Source: JBHFEI01 sp041928815
GTDB taxonomy: Bacteria > Pseudomonadota > Alphaproteobacteria > Rhizobiales > Rhizobiaceae
DNA: 64,000 nt
Direction: 5' to 3'
NCBI RefSeq assembly: GCF_041928815.1
Contig: NZ_JBHFEI010000004.1
Location: 124,001 to 188,000, forward strand
This document shows, one piece after another, positions 1-7,563 of this stretch. The notes under the pieces are model-generated. The model saw nothing but the letters and a program-made list of their open reading frames with translations. It was not told the DNA's origin and did no database searches. A program made the position numbers and the translations under genes. Numbering within the stretch: the stretch's first letter is position 1; the number at the start of each line of letters is the position of its first letter.

Positions 1-2
1 CG

Positions 3-839
3 CGGCCGGATCCCTGGCCGGCGGCGCACTGGGAAGGCCTGCCGGCGCCCGATCTCGCCCGGGGCGAGCAGCTGTTCTGGGCCGGCGGCTGCGTCAGTTG
101 CCATGCGGCGCCGGGCGCGGAGGGCGATGCCAAGCTGACGCTTGCCGGCGGCCTGGCGCTGAAGAGCCCCTTCGGCACCTTCCATGTGCCCAACATCTCT
201 CCCGATCCTGACGCCGGGATCGGCGCCTGGACGCTGGCGCAGTTTGGCGATGCGATGACGCGCGGCGTCGGCGCGCAGGGCGAGCATCTCTATCCGTCCT
301 TTCCCTACGGTTCCTATGCGCGGATGACCGCAGGCGACGCCAACGATCTCTGGGGCTACCTGAAGACGCTGCCGGCGAGCGACCATGTCGCGGCCCCACA
401 CGACCTGCCGTTCCCCTTCAACATCCGCCTCGCGCTCGGCGGCTGGAAGCTGCTCTTCCTCACCGACGCGCCGCGCACCGCGGTCGACACCTCCGATCCC
501 GAGATCGCGCGCGGGCAATATCTCGTCGAGGGGCCGGGCCATTGCGGTGAGTGCCACACGCCGCGCAATGCGCTCGGCGGCTTCGAGCCGGACCGCTGGC
601 TTGCCGGCGCCGCCAACCCGGAGGGCGAGGGGCGTATTCCGAACATCACCCCCGGCTCGAAAAGCATCGGCGGCTGGAGCGCATCGGACATCGCCACCTA
701 TCTGGAGACCGGCTTCACCCCGGATTTCGATTCCGCTGGCGGCTCGATGGTCGACGTCCAGCAGAACATCGCCCGCCTGCCGGCCTCCGACCGCGCGGCG
801 ATCGCCGCCTATCTGAAGGCCGTGCCGGCGCGGGAGTGA
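3..839 (+). CDS. di-haem c-type cytochrome, 5' end outside window
   Basis: C-terminal 278 residues of a c-type cytochrome; the reading frame is open to the left edge, so the start and any signal peptide are missing. Two haem-binding motifs are visible, CVSCH at residues 30-34 of the visible part (about nt 90-104) and CGECH at residues 181-185, each opening a separate cytochrome c domain. This spacing is that of the multi-haem subunits of periplasmic alcohol, aldehyde or sugar dehydrogenases, which pass electrons to the respiratory chain. The partner dehydrogenase would lie upstream and is not seen, so the electron donor is unknown. A haem-binding periplasmic protein is certain from the motifs; the dehydrogenase link is inference. 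Confidence 0.85.
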   Translation, partial: RPDPWPAAHWEGLPAPDLARGEQLFWAGGCVSCHAAPGAEGDAKLTLAGGLALKSPFGTFHVPNISPDPDAGIGAWTLAQFGDAMTRGVGAQGEHLYPSFPYGSYARMTAGDANDLWGYLKTLPASDHVAAPHDLPFPFNIRLALGGWKLLFLTDAPRTAVDTSDPEIARGQYLVEGPGHCGECHTPRNALGGFEPDRWLAGAANPEGEGRIPNITPGSKSIGGWSASDIATYLETGFTPDFDSAGGSMVDVQQNIARLPASDRAAIAAYLKAVPARE

Positions 840-953
840 GGCGCCGGGCCTTGTACATGTCCGGTGATCGGGGGATCACGGGAGCTGGTCTGATGTCTTG
901 TTTTCGCCGCCTTGTCCGACGCCGAAGCGACCCCGCTCCGGCTGGACATGCCG

Positions 954-1059
954 TAAAGCGTGTCTCGCAGAGGTGTGCAGCGGTTTTGCGAAAAGACACG
1001 TGTAAAAAACAAAGACCTAAAGCGTATGAGCGAAGCTGAAAGATCGCGACACGGTTCAG
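954..1059. repeat. dispersed ~93 bp repeat, copy 1
   Basis: The core at 961-1053 matches 33093-33184 with about seven substitutions and one 1-base indel (roughly 91% identity). The left end reads TAAAGCGTGTC, the inverse of the right end of copy 2 (GACACGCTTTA), so the intact element probably had terminal inverted repeats, like a small MITE. It also holds a half-decayed inner hairpin whose right arm is GTTTTGCG. It abuts the 3' end of the RTX gene on the minus strand. From memory, very similar short intergenic repeats are common in Rhizobiaceae genomes; that recollection is not from this sequence. Confidence 0.8.
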
Positions 1060-1934
1060 TAAAACAGAACGTCGTTGATGCCGAGTGATTTGACGCCGTC
1101 CAGGATGGCGATCTCGACGCCGTGAAAGAGCAGCGCGCCGGTTGCTTTCTCCAGCTTGATCTGCGCAAACGCCTCCTTGTCCTTGTGGAAATCGCTGACC
1201 GAGCCGGTTTCGCCGCGTCCGTCTTCCCCGCGCCCCTCATGCGTCCAGGAATAGAGGGAAATGCTTCCCTCCCAGATGCTCTGGTCGATCAGGATCTTGT
1301 CGGCACCACGACGAAAATCGGTGACGACGATGTCCTTCGATTTGAAGGGCGACGCCGTGAAGACAAAATAATCCTTGCCGAGTCCGCCCGTCAGCTCTCC
1401 CCTGCCGACGAGAATGTCGCTGCCTGCCCCGCCTTTCAGTTCGTTGTGGCTGCCCCCGGCGAGGATCAGATCGTTGCCGGCGCCGCCGTCGATATGGTTG
1501 TTGATGCCGGCCGTGAAGTCGAAGACCTCGTTTGCCTTGGTTCCCTTGACATGGGATTCCATCTGCAGCGCCGATTTATAGGTATAGTAGACCTGTTCCA
1601 CATGCTTCAGCGTGATGTTCTTCGCCAGCACCGCCGCGTTGAAGACGACTTTCGCATCGCCGCTTTCCTGAATGTCGACAACGACCGTGTCGAAACCCGT
1701 GCCGCCGTCGATCACGGATCCTGTGGAAAAGGATTGCTTCGGATCCTTGAGATGGATCGCGAAATCAAGGATCGTGTCGTCGCCGGCCCCCGCCAGGATT
1801 TTCTCGGCGGTTTTGCTGAAGATGAAATCCCCGGAATTCGCAAGGATCCGGTCGTCTCCGGCAAGGCCGTAGATCACGTCGGACTCGGACGTCCCGTCGA
1901 GAACATCGGCGCGGTTCGATCCTCGGATCTTCAT
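1056..1934 (-). CDS. RTX-type calcium-binding secreted protein
   Basis: 292 residues carrying several haemolysin-type nonapeptide repeats of the form GGxGxDxhx: GGTGFDTVVVD, GGAGNDLILAGG, GGAGSDILVG and GGLGKDYFVF, plus an N-terminal GLAGDDRILA. In the RTX family these bind Ca2+ outside the cell and form a parallel beta-roll; export is by a type I secretion system through an uncleaved C-terminal signal. No Sec signal peptide is present, in keeping with type I export, but no secretion genes are next to it. The C-terminus (INDVLFY) is hydrophobic as in many type I substrates. There is no recognisable enzymatic domain, so the role (adhesion, matrix or other) is open. A Shine-Dalgarno GGAAAGGA lies 7 nt before the ATG. 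Confidence 0.85.
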   Translation of the reverse strand: MKIRGSNRADVLDGTSESDVIYGLAGDDRILANSGDFIFSKTAEKILAGAGDDTILDFAIHLKDPKQSFSTGSVIDGGTGFDTVVVDIQESGDAKVVFNAAVLAKNITLKHVEQVYYTYKSALQMESHVKGTKANEVFDFTAGINNHIDGGAGNDLILAGGSHNELKGGAGSDILVGRGELTGGLGKDYFVFTASPFKSKDIVVTDFRRGADKILIDQSIWEGSISLYSWTHEGRGEDGRGETGSVSDFHKDKEAFAQIKLEKATGALLFHGVEIAILDGVKSLGINDVLFY

Positions 1935-1996
1935 GAAACATCCTTTCCGGAATTCTCTTGCCCGTCGCTACGTATTTTAAAAACGTCTTTTAAAGC

Positions 1997-2026
1997 CATA
2001 TATCGCGCAAGCAGGACGCGCAACAA
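1997..2026 (-). promoter_or_regulatory. candidate promoter of the RTX gene
   Basis: On the minus strand TTGTTG (2026-2021) and TATATG (2002-1997) are separated by 18 bp, about 65 bp upstream of the RTX start. The region is AT-rich against its surroundings, including a run of T and A at 1974-2003. This is a pattern match only. Confidence 0.3.
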
Positions 2027-2198
2027 GGTTTCGGCGGACGGGTATTGCTGCACGCGGAAGGCGCGGTCCAGCGCGGCGCCGCCATCGGCGCCGCAGGCTT
2101 CTTTGGTTTCCCCTGATCGGCGGCGACAGTCCGGCTTTCCGGCGCGCATCCTGCAACGGCGGCGCTGCCGGATGCCGCGCGGCTTTTTCCTGCGGGCC

Positions 2199-2714
2199 TC
2201 AGGCAAGCGTCTGGATGTAGCGCATGCCGGTCACCGGGCCGGGCGTGAACTGTTCGGATTCGTAGAAGCGGTGCGCCTTGAAGTTTCCGGTCGCGGCACT
2301 GACGGAGAGGTAGGCGCAGCCGGCGATGCGGGCCTGTTCGCGCGCTTTCGCCACCAGATGGCGGCCGATGCCGGTGCCGCGATGGGCGGGGGCGACGTAG
2401 AGCTGGTTGAGCTCCATGCCGCGCATGCCCTGCCAGGCGCGGTAAAGCGGCGTCAGCAGCGCGAAGCCGATGAGCGTGCCGCCGGTCTCGGCGATGAGCG
2501 CCTGCGCCCAGGGCATGTCGCCGAAGAGGTCGCGCCCGAGTTCGGCCGGCGTGACGGCGGCGAGGTCGCCATGGTCGCGGGCAAGCTCGACGATCATCGC
2601 GGCGAGCCCGTCGATGTCGCGCGGCCGCGCGGCGCGGATCGTCAGCATGCCGCCGGTGCGTATCGCTGCGGCGGGGGGAAGCGAGGGGATGTCTGCGGAT
2701 GCGGTGTCAAGCAT
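2199..2714 (-). CDS. GNAT-family N-acetyltransferase
   Basis: 171 residues. The acetyl-CoA-binding motif A of the GNAT fold is visible as VAPAHRGTGIGRHLVAKA, followed by the beta-bulge strand and a C-terminal segment with KAHRFYESEQF, the usual helix and Tyr of motif B. GNAT enzymes move an acetyl group from acetyl-CoA to an amine; the substrate here cannot be told. The start at 2714 has a strong Shine-Dalgarno AGAGGAG 6 nt upstream. A second ATG at 2648 (MLTIRAARPRD) would begin right at the GNAT domain but has no ribosome site. It is a single gene, bounded upstream by a terminator. Confidence 0.88.
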   Translation of the reverse strand: MLDTASADIPSLPPAAAIRTGGMLTIRAARPRDIDGLAAMIVELARDHGDLAAVTPAELGRDLFGDMPWAQALIAETGGTLIGFALLTPLYRAWQGMRGMELNQLYVAPAHRGTGIGRHLVAKAREQARIAGCAYLSVSAATGNFKAHRFYESEQFTPGPVTGMRYIQTLA

Positions 2715-2750
2715 GGTCGGCTCCTCTGGGTCGCCCCACCAGGTGCCTGT

Positions 2751-2779
2751 TCAAAACAAAAGCCGCCTGATGGCGGCTT
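2751..2779 (-). terminator. Rho-independent terminator downstream of the merR gene
   Basis: On the minus strand an 8-bp stem AAGCCGCC/GGCGGCTT with a 4-nt loop (2779-2760) is followed by TTTGTTTTG. It lies between the MerR-family gene stop and the GNAT start, so it ends transcription from the MerR gene and separates the two minus-strand genes. Confidence 0.75.
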
Positions 2780-2887
2780 GTTGAACGAGATCACTCGCGC
2801 CGCGCCTATCGGAGCAGCGTAAAGTACCAGGTCGAATGGGTTGCGGTCGTGATCATGACGCCGACATGGGGCATTTTCGCGCGCCTG

Positions 2888-3301
2888 TCAATGGTCTCCC
2901 TCGCAGAGCCCGTGATCGCCGAGCGCTTTCAGCACGTGGCAGGCGCCGGCCGGCCCGCCGGCGCAGCTCGTCGCGATGCGGGCGAGCTCCGCTTCGAGCC
3001 GTTTCAGCCGGGCGATGCGGGCGCGCACGTCGGCAAGCTGCTCGGCGGCGATCCGGTCGGCATCCGCGCAGGGCTGTTCGGGATGCTCGCCGAGCTCGAT
3101 CAGCGACCGGATCGCCTCGATCGGCAGGCCGAGGTCGCGGGCATGGCGGATGAAGCTCAGACGGTCGAGCGCGCGCCGGTCGTAGCGCCGCTGGTTGCCC
3201 TCGCTGCGCTCGGGCGGCGGCACCAGCCCGACATCCTCGTAATAGCGGATCGTCGGCACCTTGACGCCGGACCGCTTCGACAGGTCCCCGATCGACAGCA
3301 T
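2888..3301 (-). CDS. MerR-family transcriptional regulator, probably metal-sensing
   Basis: 137 residues. The N-terminus is a canonical MerR winged helix (IGDLSKRSGVKVPTIRYYED, then GLVPPPERSEGNQRRY), followed by a long dimerisation helix. Three cysteine sites match those used by metal sensors of the family: a Cys after HPEQP at the start of the dimerisation helix (the ZntR/MerR position) and CAGGPAGAC near the C-terminus (C-x7-C, as in CueR), with a final Cys near the end (GLCEGDH). A Zn, Cd, Pb or Cu(I) sensor is therefore likely; the SoxR iron-sulphur motif is absent. The start at 3301 removes an arginine-rich upstream extension that overlaps the leader. No metal exporter is adjacent, so the target is unknown. 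Confidence 0.8.
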   Translation of the reverse strand: MLSIGDLSKRSGVKVPTIRYYEDVGLVPPPERSEGNQRRYDRRALDRLSFIRHARDLGLPIEAIRSLIELGEHPEQPCADADRIAAEQLADVRARIARLKRLEAELARIATSCAGGPAGACHVLKALGDHGLCEGDH

Positions 3302-3374
3302 GGCGTGCGTCCTTCCCCGTTTCCTTGAGACGGAACGGATATGGCGCTGAAACGGCGGCGGTGCAAGGCGAAGC

Positions 3375-4850
3375 TCAGGTACCGCAGAAGGTGCGCGTGA
3401 CGACCTCTTCCGGCGTCGGCGGCGCACGGAAGGCGTTGAAGCGCGGGTCGTCGTCATAGGGGGCGGCAAGGGCCTCGTTCAGGGCGTGGAACGGGCCGAA
3501 ATTGCCATCCTCGGTCGCCGCAGCGATCGCCTCGGCGATGCGGTGGTTGCGGGCAATCACCGCCGGGTTGACGGAGCGCATCGCGCCCGCGCGTTGCGTG
3601 TCGTCGAGCCGATCGCGGGTGCAGCGGGCGCGCCAGCGGAGGAGCCATTGCGCCGCCGGGGCCGGGTCGGTGAAGAGCGCGAGGACGGCCTCCTGCGACA
3701 CGCTGCCGTCGGCAAGGTCGCTCAGCGCGCGGAAGGCGAGGGTGAAATCGGCCGCGCCCGCATGGAGGGCGGCCAGAAAATCCTGCACCAGTTCGAGGTC
3801 GCCGTCCTCCACCGTCTCGAGGCCGATCTTGCGGGCCATGCCGTCGAGCCAGGCGGCCTGGAAGCGCGCGCCGTAGCCGGCGATCACCTCTTTCGCCGCC
3901 GCGACCGCCGCCTCCTGGTCCTCGCTGATGACGGGCAGCAGCGCCTCGGCGAGGCGGGCGAGGTTCCACTGGGCGATCGCCGCCTGGTTGCGGTAGGCGT
4001 AGCGGCCGCCGCGGTCGATCGAGGAGAAGACCTTGGCCGGATCATAGGCGTCGAGGAAGGCGCAGGGCCCGAAGTCGATCGTCTCGCCGGAGACCGCCAT
4101 GTTGTCGGTGTTCATCACGCCGTGGATGAAGCCGACCTGCATCCAGCGGGCGACGAGGGCGGCCTGCCGCCCGGCGACGACCGACAGCAGCGCGAGCGCC
4201 GCGTCGTCGCGTCCCGCAAGCTCGGGATAGTGGCGGGCGATCACGTGGGCCGTCAGCGCCCTCAAGCCCTCGACGTCGCCGCGCGCGGCAAAGACCTGGA
4301 AGGTGCCGACGCGGACATGGCTGGCGGCGACGCGCGTCAGCACCGCGCCGGGCTGCACCGTCTCGCGGTAGACCGGCTCGCCGGTGACGACCGCCGCAAG
4401 CGCCCGTGTCGTCGGAACCCCGAGCGCGTGCATCGCCTCGCTGACGATATATTCCCGCATGACCGGGCCGAGCGCCGCCCGCCCGTCGCCGCGCCTCGAA
4501 TAGGGTGTCGCGCCGGCGCCCTTCAACTGGATGTCGCGGCGCTCACCGTTGCGGCCGACGACCTCGCCGATGAGGATCGCCCGCCCGTCGCCGAGCAGCG
4601 GCACGAACTGGCCGAACTGGTGGCCGGCATAGGCCATGGCGAGCGGCTCGGCGCCGTCCGGCAGGCTGTTGCCGGAAAAGAGCGCCGCGCCGTCCGCAAG
4701 CAGCGCCTCGGCGTCGAGGCCGAGGTCCTCGGCGAGCGGGCGGTTGAAGGCGAAGAGCCAGGGCTCGCTGACCGGCGTCGGCCGCGCGGCGGCAAAGAAG
4801 CCCTCGGGCAGGCGGGCATAGCTGTTGTCGAAACGGATGGGCTGCGGCAT
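3375..4850 (-). CDS. selO: protein adenylyltransferase SelO (YdiU family)
   Basis: 491 residues, close to the usual 480-490 of SelO. The family is a pseudokinase that binds ATP upside down and transfers AMP to Ser, Thr or Tyr of target proteins, linked to redox stress. Family landmarks are GHQFGQFVPLLGDGRA, QLKGAGATPYSRRGDGRAAL, the catalytic-loop region HGVMNTDNMAVSGETIDFGP and a Cys just after it, and a conserved penultimate Cys region at the very end (TRTFCGT), which is where eukaryotic SelO carries selenocysteine. In E. coli two such cysteines form a regulatory disulphide. The start at 4850 has GGGAGA upstream; the frame stays open far upstream (to 6977) only because of high GC. Probably monocistronic. 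Confidence 0.93.
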   Translation of the reverse strand: MPQPIRFDNSYARLPEGFFAAARPTPVSEPWLFAFNRPLAEDLGLDAEALLADGAALFSGNSLPDGAEPLAMAYAGHQFGQFVPLLGDGRAILIGEVVGRNGERRDIQLKGAGATPYSRRGDGRAALGPVMREYIVSEAMHALGVPTTRALAAVVTGEPVYRETVQPGAVLTRVAASHVRVGTFQVFAARGDVEGLRALTAHVIARHYPELAGRDDAALALLSVVAGRQAALVARWMQVGFIHGVMNTDNMAVSGETIDFGPCAFLDAYDPAKVFSSIDRGGRYAYRNQAAIAQWNLARLAEALLPVISEDQEAAVAAAKEVIAGYGARFQAAWLDGMARKIGLETVEDGDLELVQDFLAALHAGAADFTLAFRALSDLADGSVSQEAVLALFTDPAPAAQWLLRWRARCTRDRLDDTQRAGAMRSVNPAVIARNHRIAEAIAAATEDGNFGPFHALNEALAAPYDDDPRFNAFRAPPTPEEVVTRTFCGT

Positions 4851-5159
4851 GTCGGATCTCCCGGCGGCGGGCGGCGGCATCGTGCCGCCGTCATTTCTTC
4901 GGTTGCCTTCGAAGCTCCGATATAGGCCGCGCGCCTCGCAATTGCGATGGGCGCGTCTCTCGCGGACGCTGCCCGTCTGAAGACACGCGGCCGATGTGGC
5001 GTTTCGAGGGGGGAAATGGCATCGAGCCATGCAGAAAACGCATGGCTTCCCGGCGGTTTCGGAGGCTATAGTGCCGGTGCATCCTTGTTCGCATGACGCG
5101 ATCGTCCGCGCTCCTGGCGTTTCGACAGGCAGCCCCATCCGGAGCGAGCCGACGTTCCC
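4851..5159. other. divergent intergenic region between selO and the MFS gene
   Basis: 309 bp with no supported gene. It contains a short GC hairpin (CGGCGGC/GCCGCCG, about 4873-4891) just ahead of selO and a TATAGT box near 5069 that could serve the rightward MFS gene. No clear -35 or operator was found. Confidence 0.4.
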
Positions 5160-6590
5160 ATGTCGGACCAGACCCTTGACACCACCGGCGCCCGCCCGCC
5201 GGTCCACTACCGCATCGTCTCGCTGATCGTCGCCAGCGGCCTGTTCATGGAAATGTTCGACGCCACGGTGCTGGCGACGGCGCTGCCGACCATGGCGCGC
5301 GATTTCGACGTCGCGCCGCAGGACATGAGCATCGCGCTGACCTCCTACCTGCTGAGCCTTGCCGTCTTCATTCCGGCCAGCGGCAAGATGGCCGACCGTT
5401 TCGGCGCGAAAACCGTGTTCCGCGCGGCGATGCTGCTCTTCGTCGTCAGTTCCATCCTCTGCTCGCTGGCGCCGAGCCTTGCCGACCTCGTCGGCGCGCG
5501 CCTGTTGCAGGGATTTGCCGGGGCGATGATGGTGCCGGTCGGCCGCCTCGTCATCCTGCGCTCGGTGCCGCGCCGCCACATGGTCGACGCGACGTCCTGG
5601 CTGCTCGTGCCGAGCCTGCTCGGCCCGATGCTCGGGCCCCCGGTCGGCGGTTTCATCACCACCTATCTCGACTGGCGCTGGATCTTCTACATCAACATCC
5701 CGATCGGCATCCTCGGCTTCATCGCCGCCACCCTCTTCATCGAGGACATGGAGGGAGACAAGGCGACGCGCTTCGACCTTGCCGGCTTCCTGTTTTCCGG
5801 CGCCTCGCTCGGCTGCCTGCTCTTCGGCTTCGAAATGGCGAGCCGGCCTGAGGAGGCGCTCGCGGCGGCGGCGCTGATCGGGGCCGGCACGCTGTCTGGC
5901 CTCGTCTATCTGCGCCATGCGCGCGGCCATCCCGCGCCGATCCTCGACACGACGCTGATGCATATCCCGAGTTTCCGCAAGGCGATGATCGCCGGCTCGC
6001 TGACGCGGATCACCCAAGGGGCGCAGCCCTTCCTGCTGCCGCTGATGTTCCAGGTCGGCTTCGGCTGGTCGGCGGCAGCCTCCGGCCAGCTCCTGCTCGC
6101 CACATCCCTCGGCGCGATCGCGATGAAGGTGTTCGCGCCGCGCCTCATCCGCCGCTTCGGCTTCCGCGCGACGCTGGTCGCGAACGGGGTCCTCGCCAGC
6201 GGTGGCTATGCGGCCTGCGCCTTCTTCGCGCCCGGCTGGCCGGTCGCGCTGATCTTCGCGACGCTGATGGCGGCGGGCCTCTTCATGTCGCTGCAGTTCA
6301 CCGCCTACAACACCGTCGCCTATGACAGGGTCGAGCCGCACCGCCTCAGCGCGGCGGCGAGCTTCTACACCACGTTCCAGCAACTGATGCTGTCGCTCGG
6401 CATCTGCATCGGCGCCCTGTCGCTCTCCGTCTCGATGCTGGTTGCCGGCCGCGACGGGCCGGCGCTCGCCGATTTCTCCCATGCCTTCCTCGCCGTCACC
6501 GCCATCTCGCTTGCGGCAACGATCTGGAACCTGAAATTCACGGCGAGCGACGGGGCGGACATGCGCGGCGGCCGGACCGAGGCGGACTGA
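5160..6590 (+). CDS. MFS drug/proton antiporter, DHA2 (EmrB/QacA) type
   Basis: 476 residues with about 13-14 hydrophobic segments. MFS motif A is seen as GKMADRFGAKTVFR between TM2 and TM3, and the antiporter motif C as GPMLGPPVGG in TM5. Segment 1 carries FMEMFDATVLATALPTM, the D1-like motif typical of 14-TM exporters. Such proteins use the proton gradient to expel hydrophobic drugs or metabolites. No adaptor (EmrA-like) gene or dedicated regulator is adjacent, so it may work alone in the inner membrane. The substrate is unknown. Confidence 0.9.
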   Translation: MSDQTLDTTGARPPVHYRIVSLIVASGLFMEMFDATVLATALPTMARDFDVAPQDMSIALTSYLLSLAVFIPASGKMADRFGAKTVFRAAMLLFVVSSILCSLAPSLADLVGARLLQGFAGAMMVPVGRLVILRSVPRRHMVDATSWLLVPSLLGPMLGPPVGGFITTYLDWRWIFYINIPIGILGFIAATLFIEDMEGDKATRFDLAGFLFSGASLGCLLFGFEMASRPEEALAAAALIGAGTLSGLVYLRHARGHPAPILDTTLMHIPSFRKAMIAGSLTRITQGAQPFLLPLMFQVGFGWSAAASGQLLLATSLGAIAMKVFAPRLIRRFGFRATLVANGVLASGGYAACAFFAPGWPVALIFATLMAAGLFMSLQFTAYNTVAYDRVEPHRLSAAASFYTTFQQLMLSLGICIGALSLSVSMLVAGRDGPALADFSHAFLAVTAISLAATIWNLKFTASDGADMRGGRTEAD

Positions 6591-6789
6591 TCCCGCCGCC
6601 ATGGCGCCCTTCGACCGGCCGGCACGGTGTTTCCGTGATGCATGATGCCGGGGACGGGCCGGTTCCTCGGGAAAATCCGGCAGCCGCTCACCCGGGCGGG
6701 GGACGCGCGATCGCTCGCGAGCCGCTACCTTGCGACAGGAGCGGCCTGTGCAGTCGCGACGAGACGGGCAGGACGAGGGGAGCGGCAGG

Positions 6790-7518
6790 ATGCGGAAGAA
6801 GGGGATCGCCTGGGCGATGGCGGCTGTGGCCTGGAGCGGCTTGCCGGTGCCGCCCGTCGTTCCGTCGCCCGCCGGCGCGGGATGGGCCGGCCGGAGCGCC
6901 GCCGTCCTGGCATCGGCGCTTGACGGGATCGCTTCGCTGGTCGCGGTCCGTCCCGCTCTCGCAGCGGAACCGGGCACGGCCTACACGATGACGTTCGACG
7001 GCGTGCCGCAGCAGGCGGAGATCACGACGCGCGACTACTACCAGATGAACCGCTATGTCGAGGGCGGCTATGTCGTCACCAGCAGCCTCGATGCCACCGA
7101 GGCGCTCTATTCGCCGCGGGAGAAGGGCGGGCGCGGCTTTTGGGCCGGTTCGACGGCGCTCGGTTCCAACTGGGGATACACCGCGATCATCGTCGCCCGG
7201 CAGGACGACGGCCCGTTCCGCCTGCAGTCGCTGCGGATCGACACGTTCGAACTCTTCCCGCAGCAGGTGAGCGTCACCGGTCTCACCCGCGACGGGACGA
7301 TCGTCACCGAAACGATCGCCATGGACACGGTGCGCGGCTTCCAGACCCACACCTTCCAGGCGGCCTTCGCGGTCGATGTCATCCGTGTGATGGTCACAGG
7401 GGCGCCGAATGCCAACCGCTCGCTCGACGACGTCGTCCTGCTGGCGGGGGAGACGGGCCCGGCGGTGTCGGGCCTGTCGCGCGGCAATGCCGGCGGGGCG
7501 GCAAATGCCGGCAAATGA
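6790..7518 (+). CDS. secreted protein of unknown function
   Basis: 242 residues, not assigned to a family. The N-terminus is MRKKGIAW followed by a hydrophobic stretch and a second hydrophobic segment ending PALAAEPG (about residues 46-62), so export is likely although the signal region is unusually long. The mature part is beta-rich (TMTFDGVP, then GGYVVTSSLDA) and ends in a section rich in S/T/V strands that recalls galactose-binding-like or PEP-CTERM N-terminal folds (FRLQSLRIDTFELFP, SLDDVVLL). The start at 6790 was chosen over an upstream ATG at 6730 because GAGGGGA lies about 9 nt before it and the signal peptide begins there. Confidence 0.6.
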   Translation: MRKKGIAWAMAAVAWSGLPVPPVVPSPAGAGWAGRSAAVLASALDGIASLVAVRPALAAEPGTAYTMTFDGVPQQAEITTRDYYQMNRYVEGGYVVTSSLDATEALYSPREKGGRGFWAGSTALGSNWGYTAIIVARQDDGPFRLQSLRIDTFELFPQQVSVTGLTRDGTIVTETIAMDTVRGFQTHTFQAAFAVDVIRVMVTGAPNANRSLDDVVLLAGETGPAVSGLSRGNAGGAANAGK

Positions 7519-7563
7519 CGGGTCCGGCGACGCGTGAGGCGCCGGGACGCGGCCGGAACGATC

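Noticed and set aside
1931..2206. 91-codon minus-strand frame upstream of the RTX gene
   Set aside because: Runs across the likely promoter and has no ribosome site; composition is that of non-coding sequence.
2806..2874. 22-codon minus-strand ORF after the merR gene
   Set aside because: Lacks a ribosome site and overlaps the space before the terminator; no features.
3375..6977. 1200-codon minus-strand open frame covering selO and running under the MFS gene
   Set aside because: Only the first 491 codons from 4850 are selO; the rest is the high-GC antisense shadow of the MFS gene, with Arg/Ala/Glu-rich nonsense sequence.
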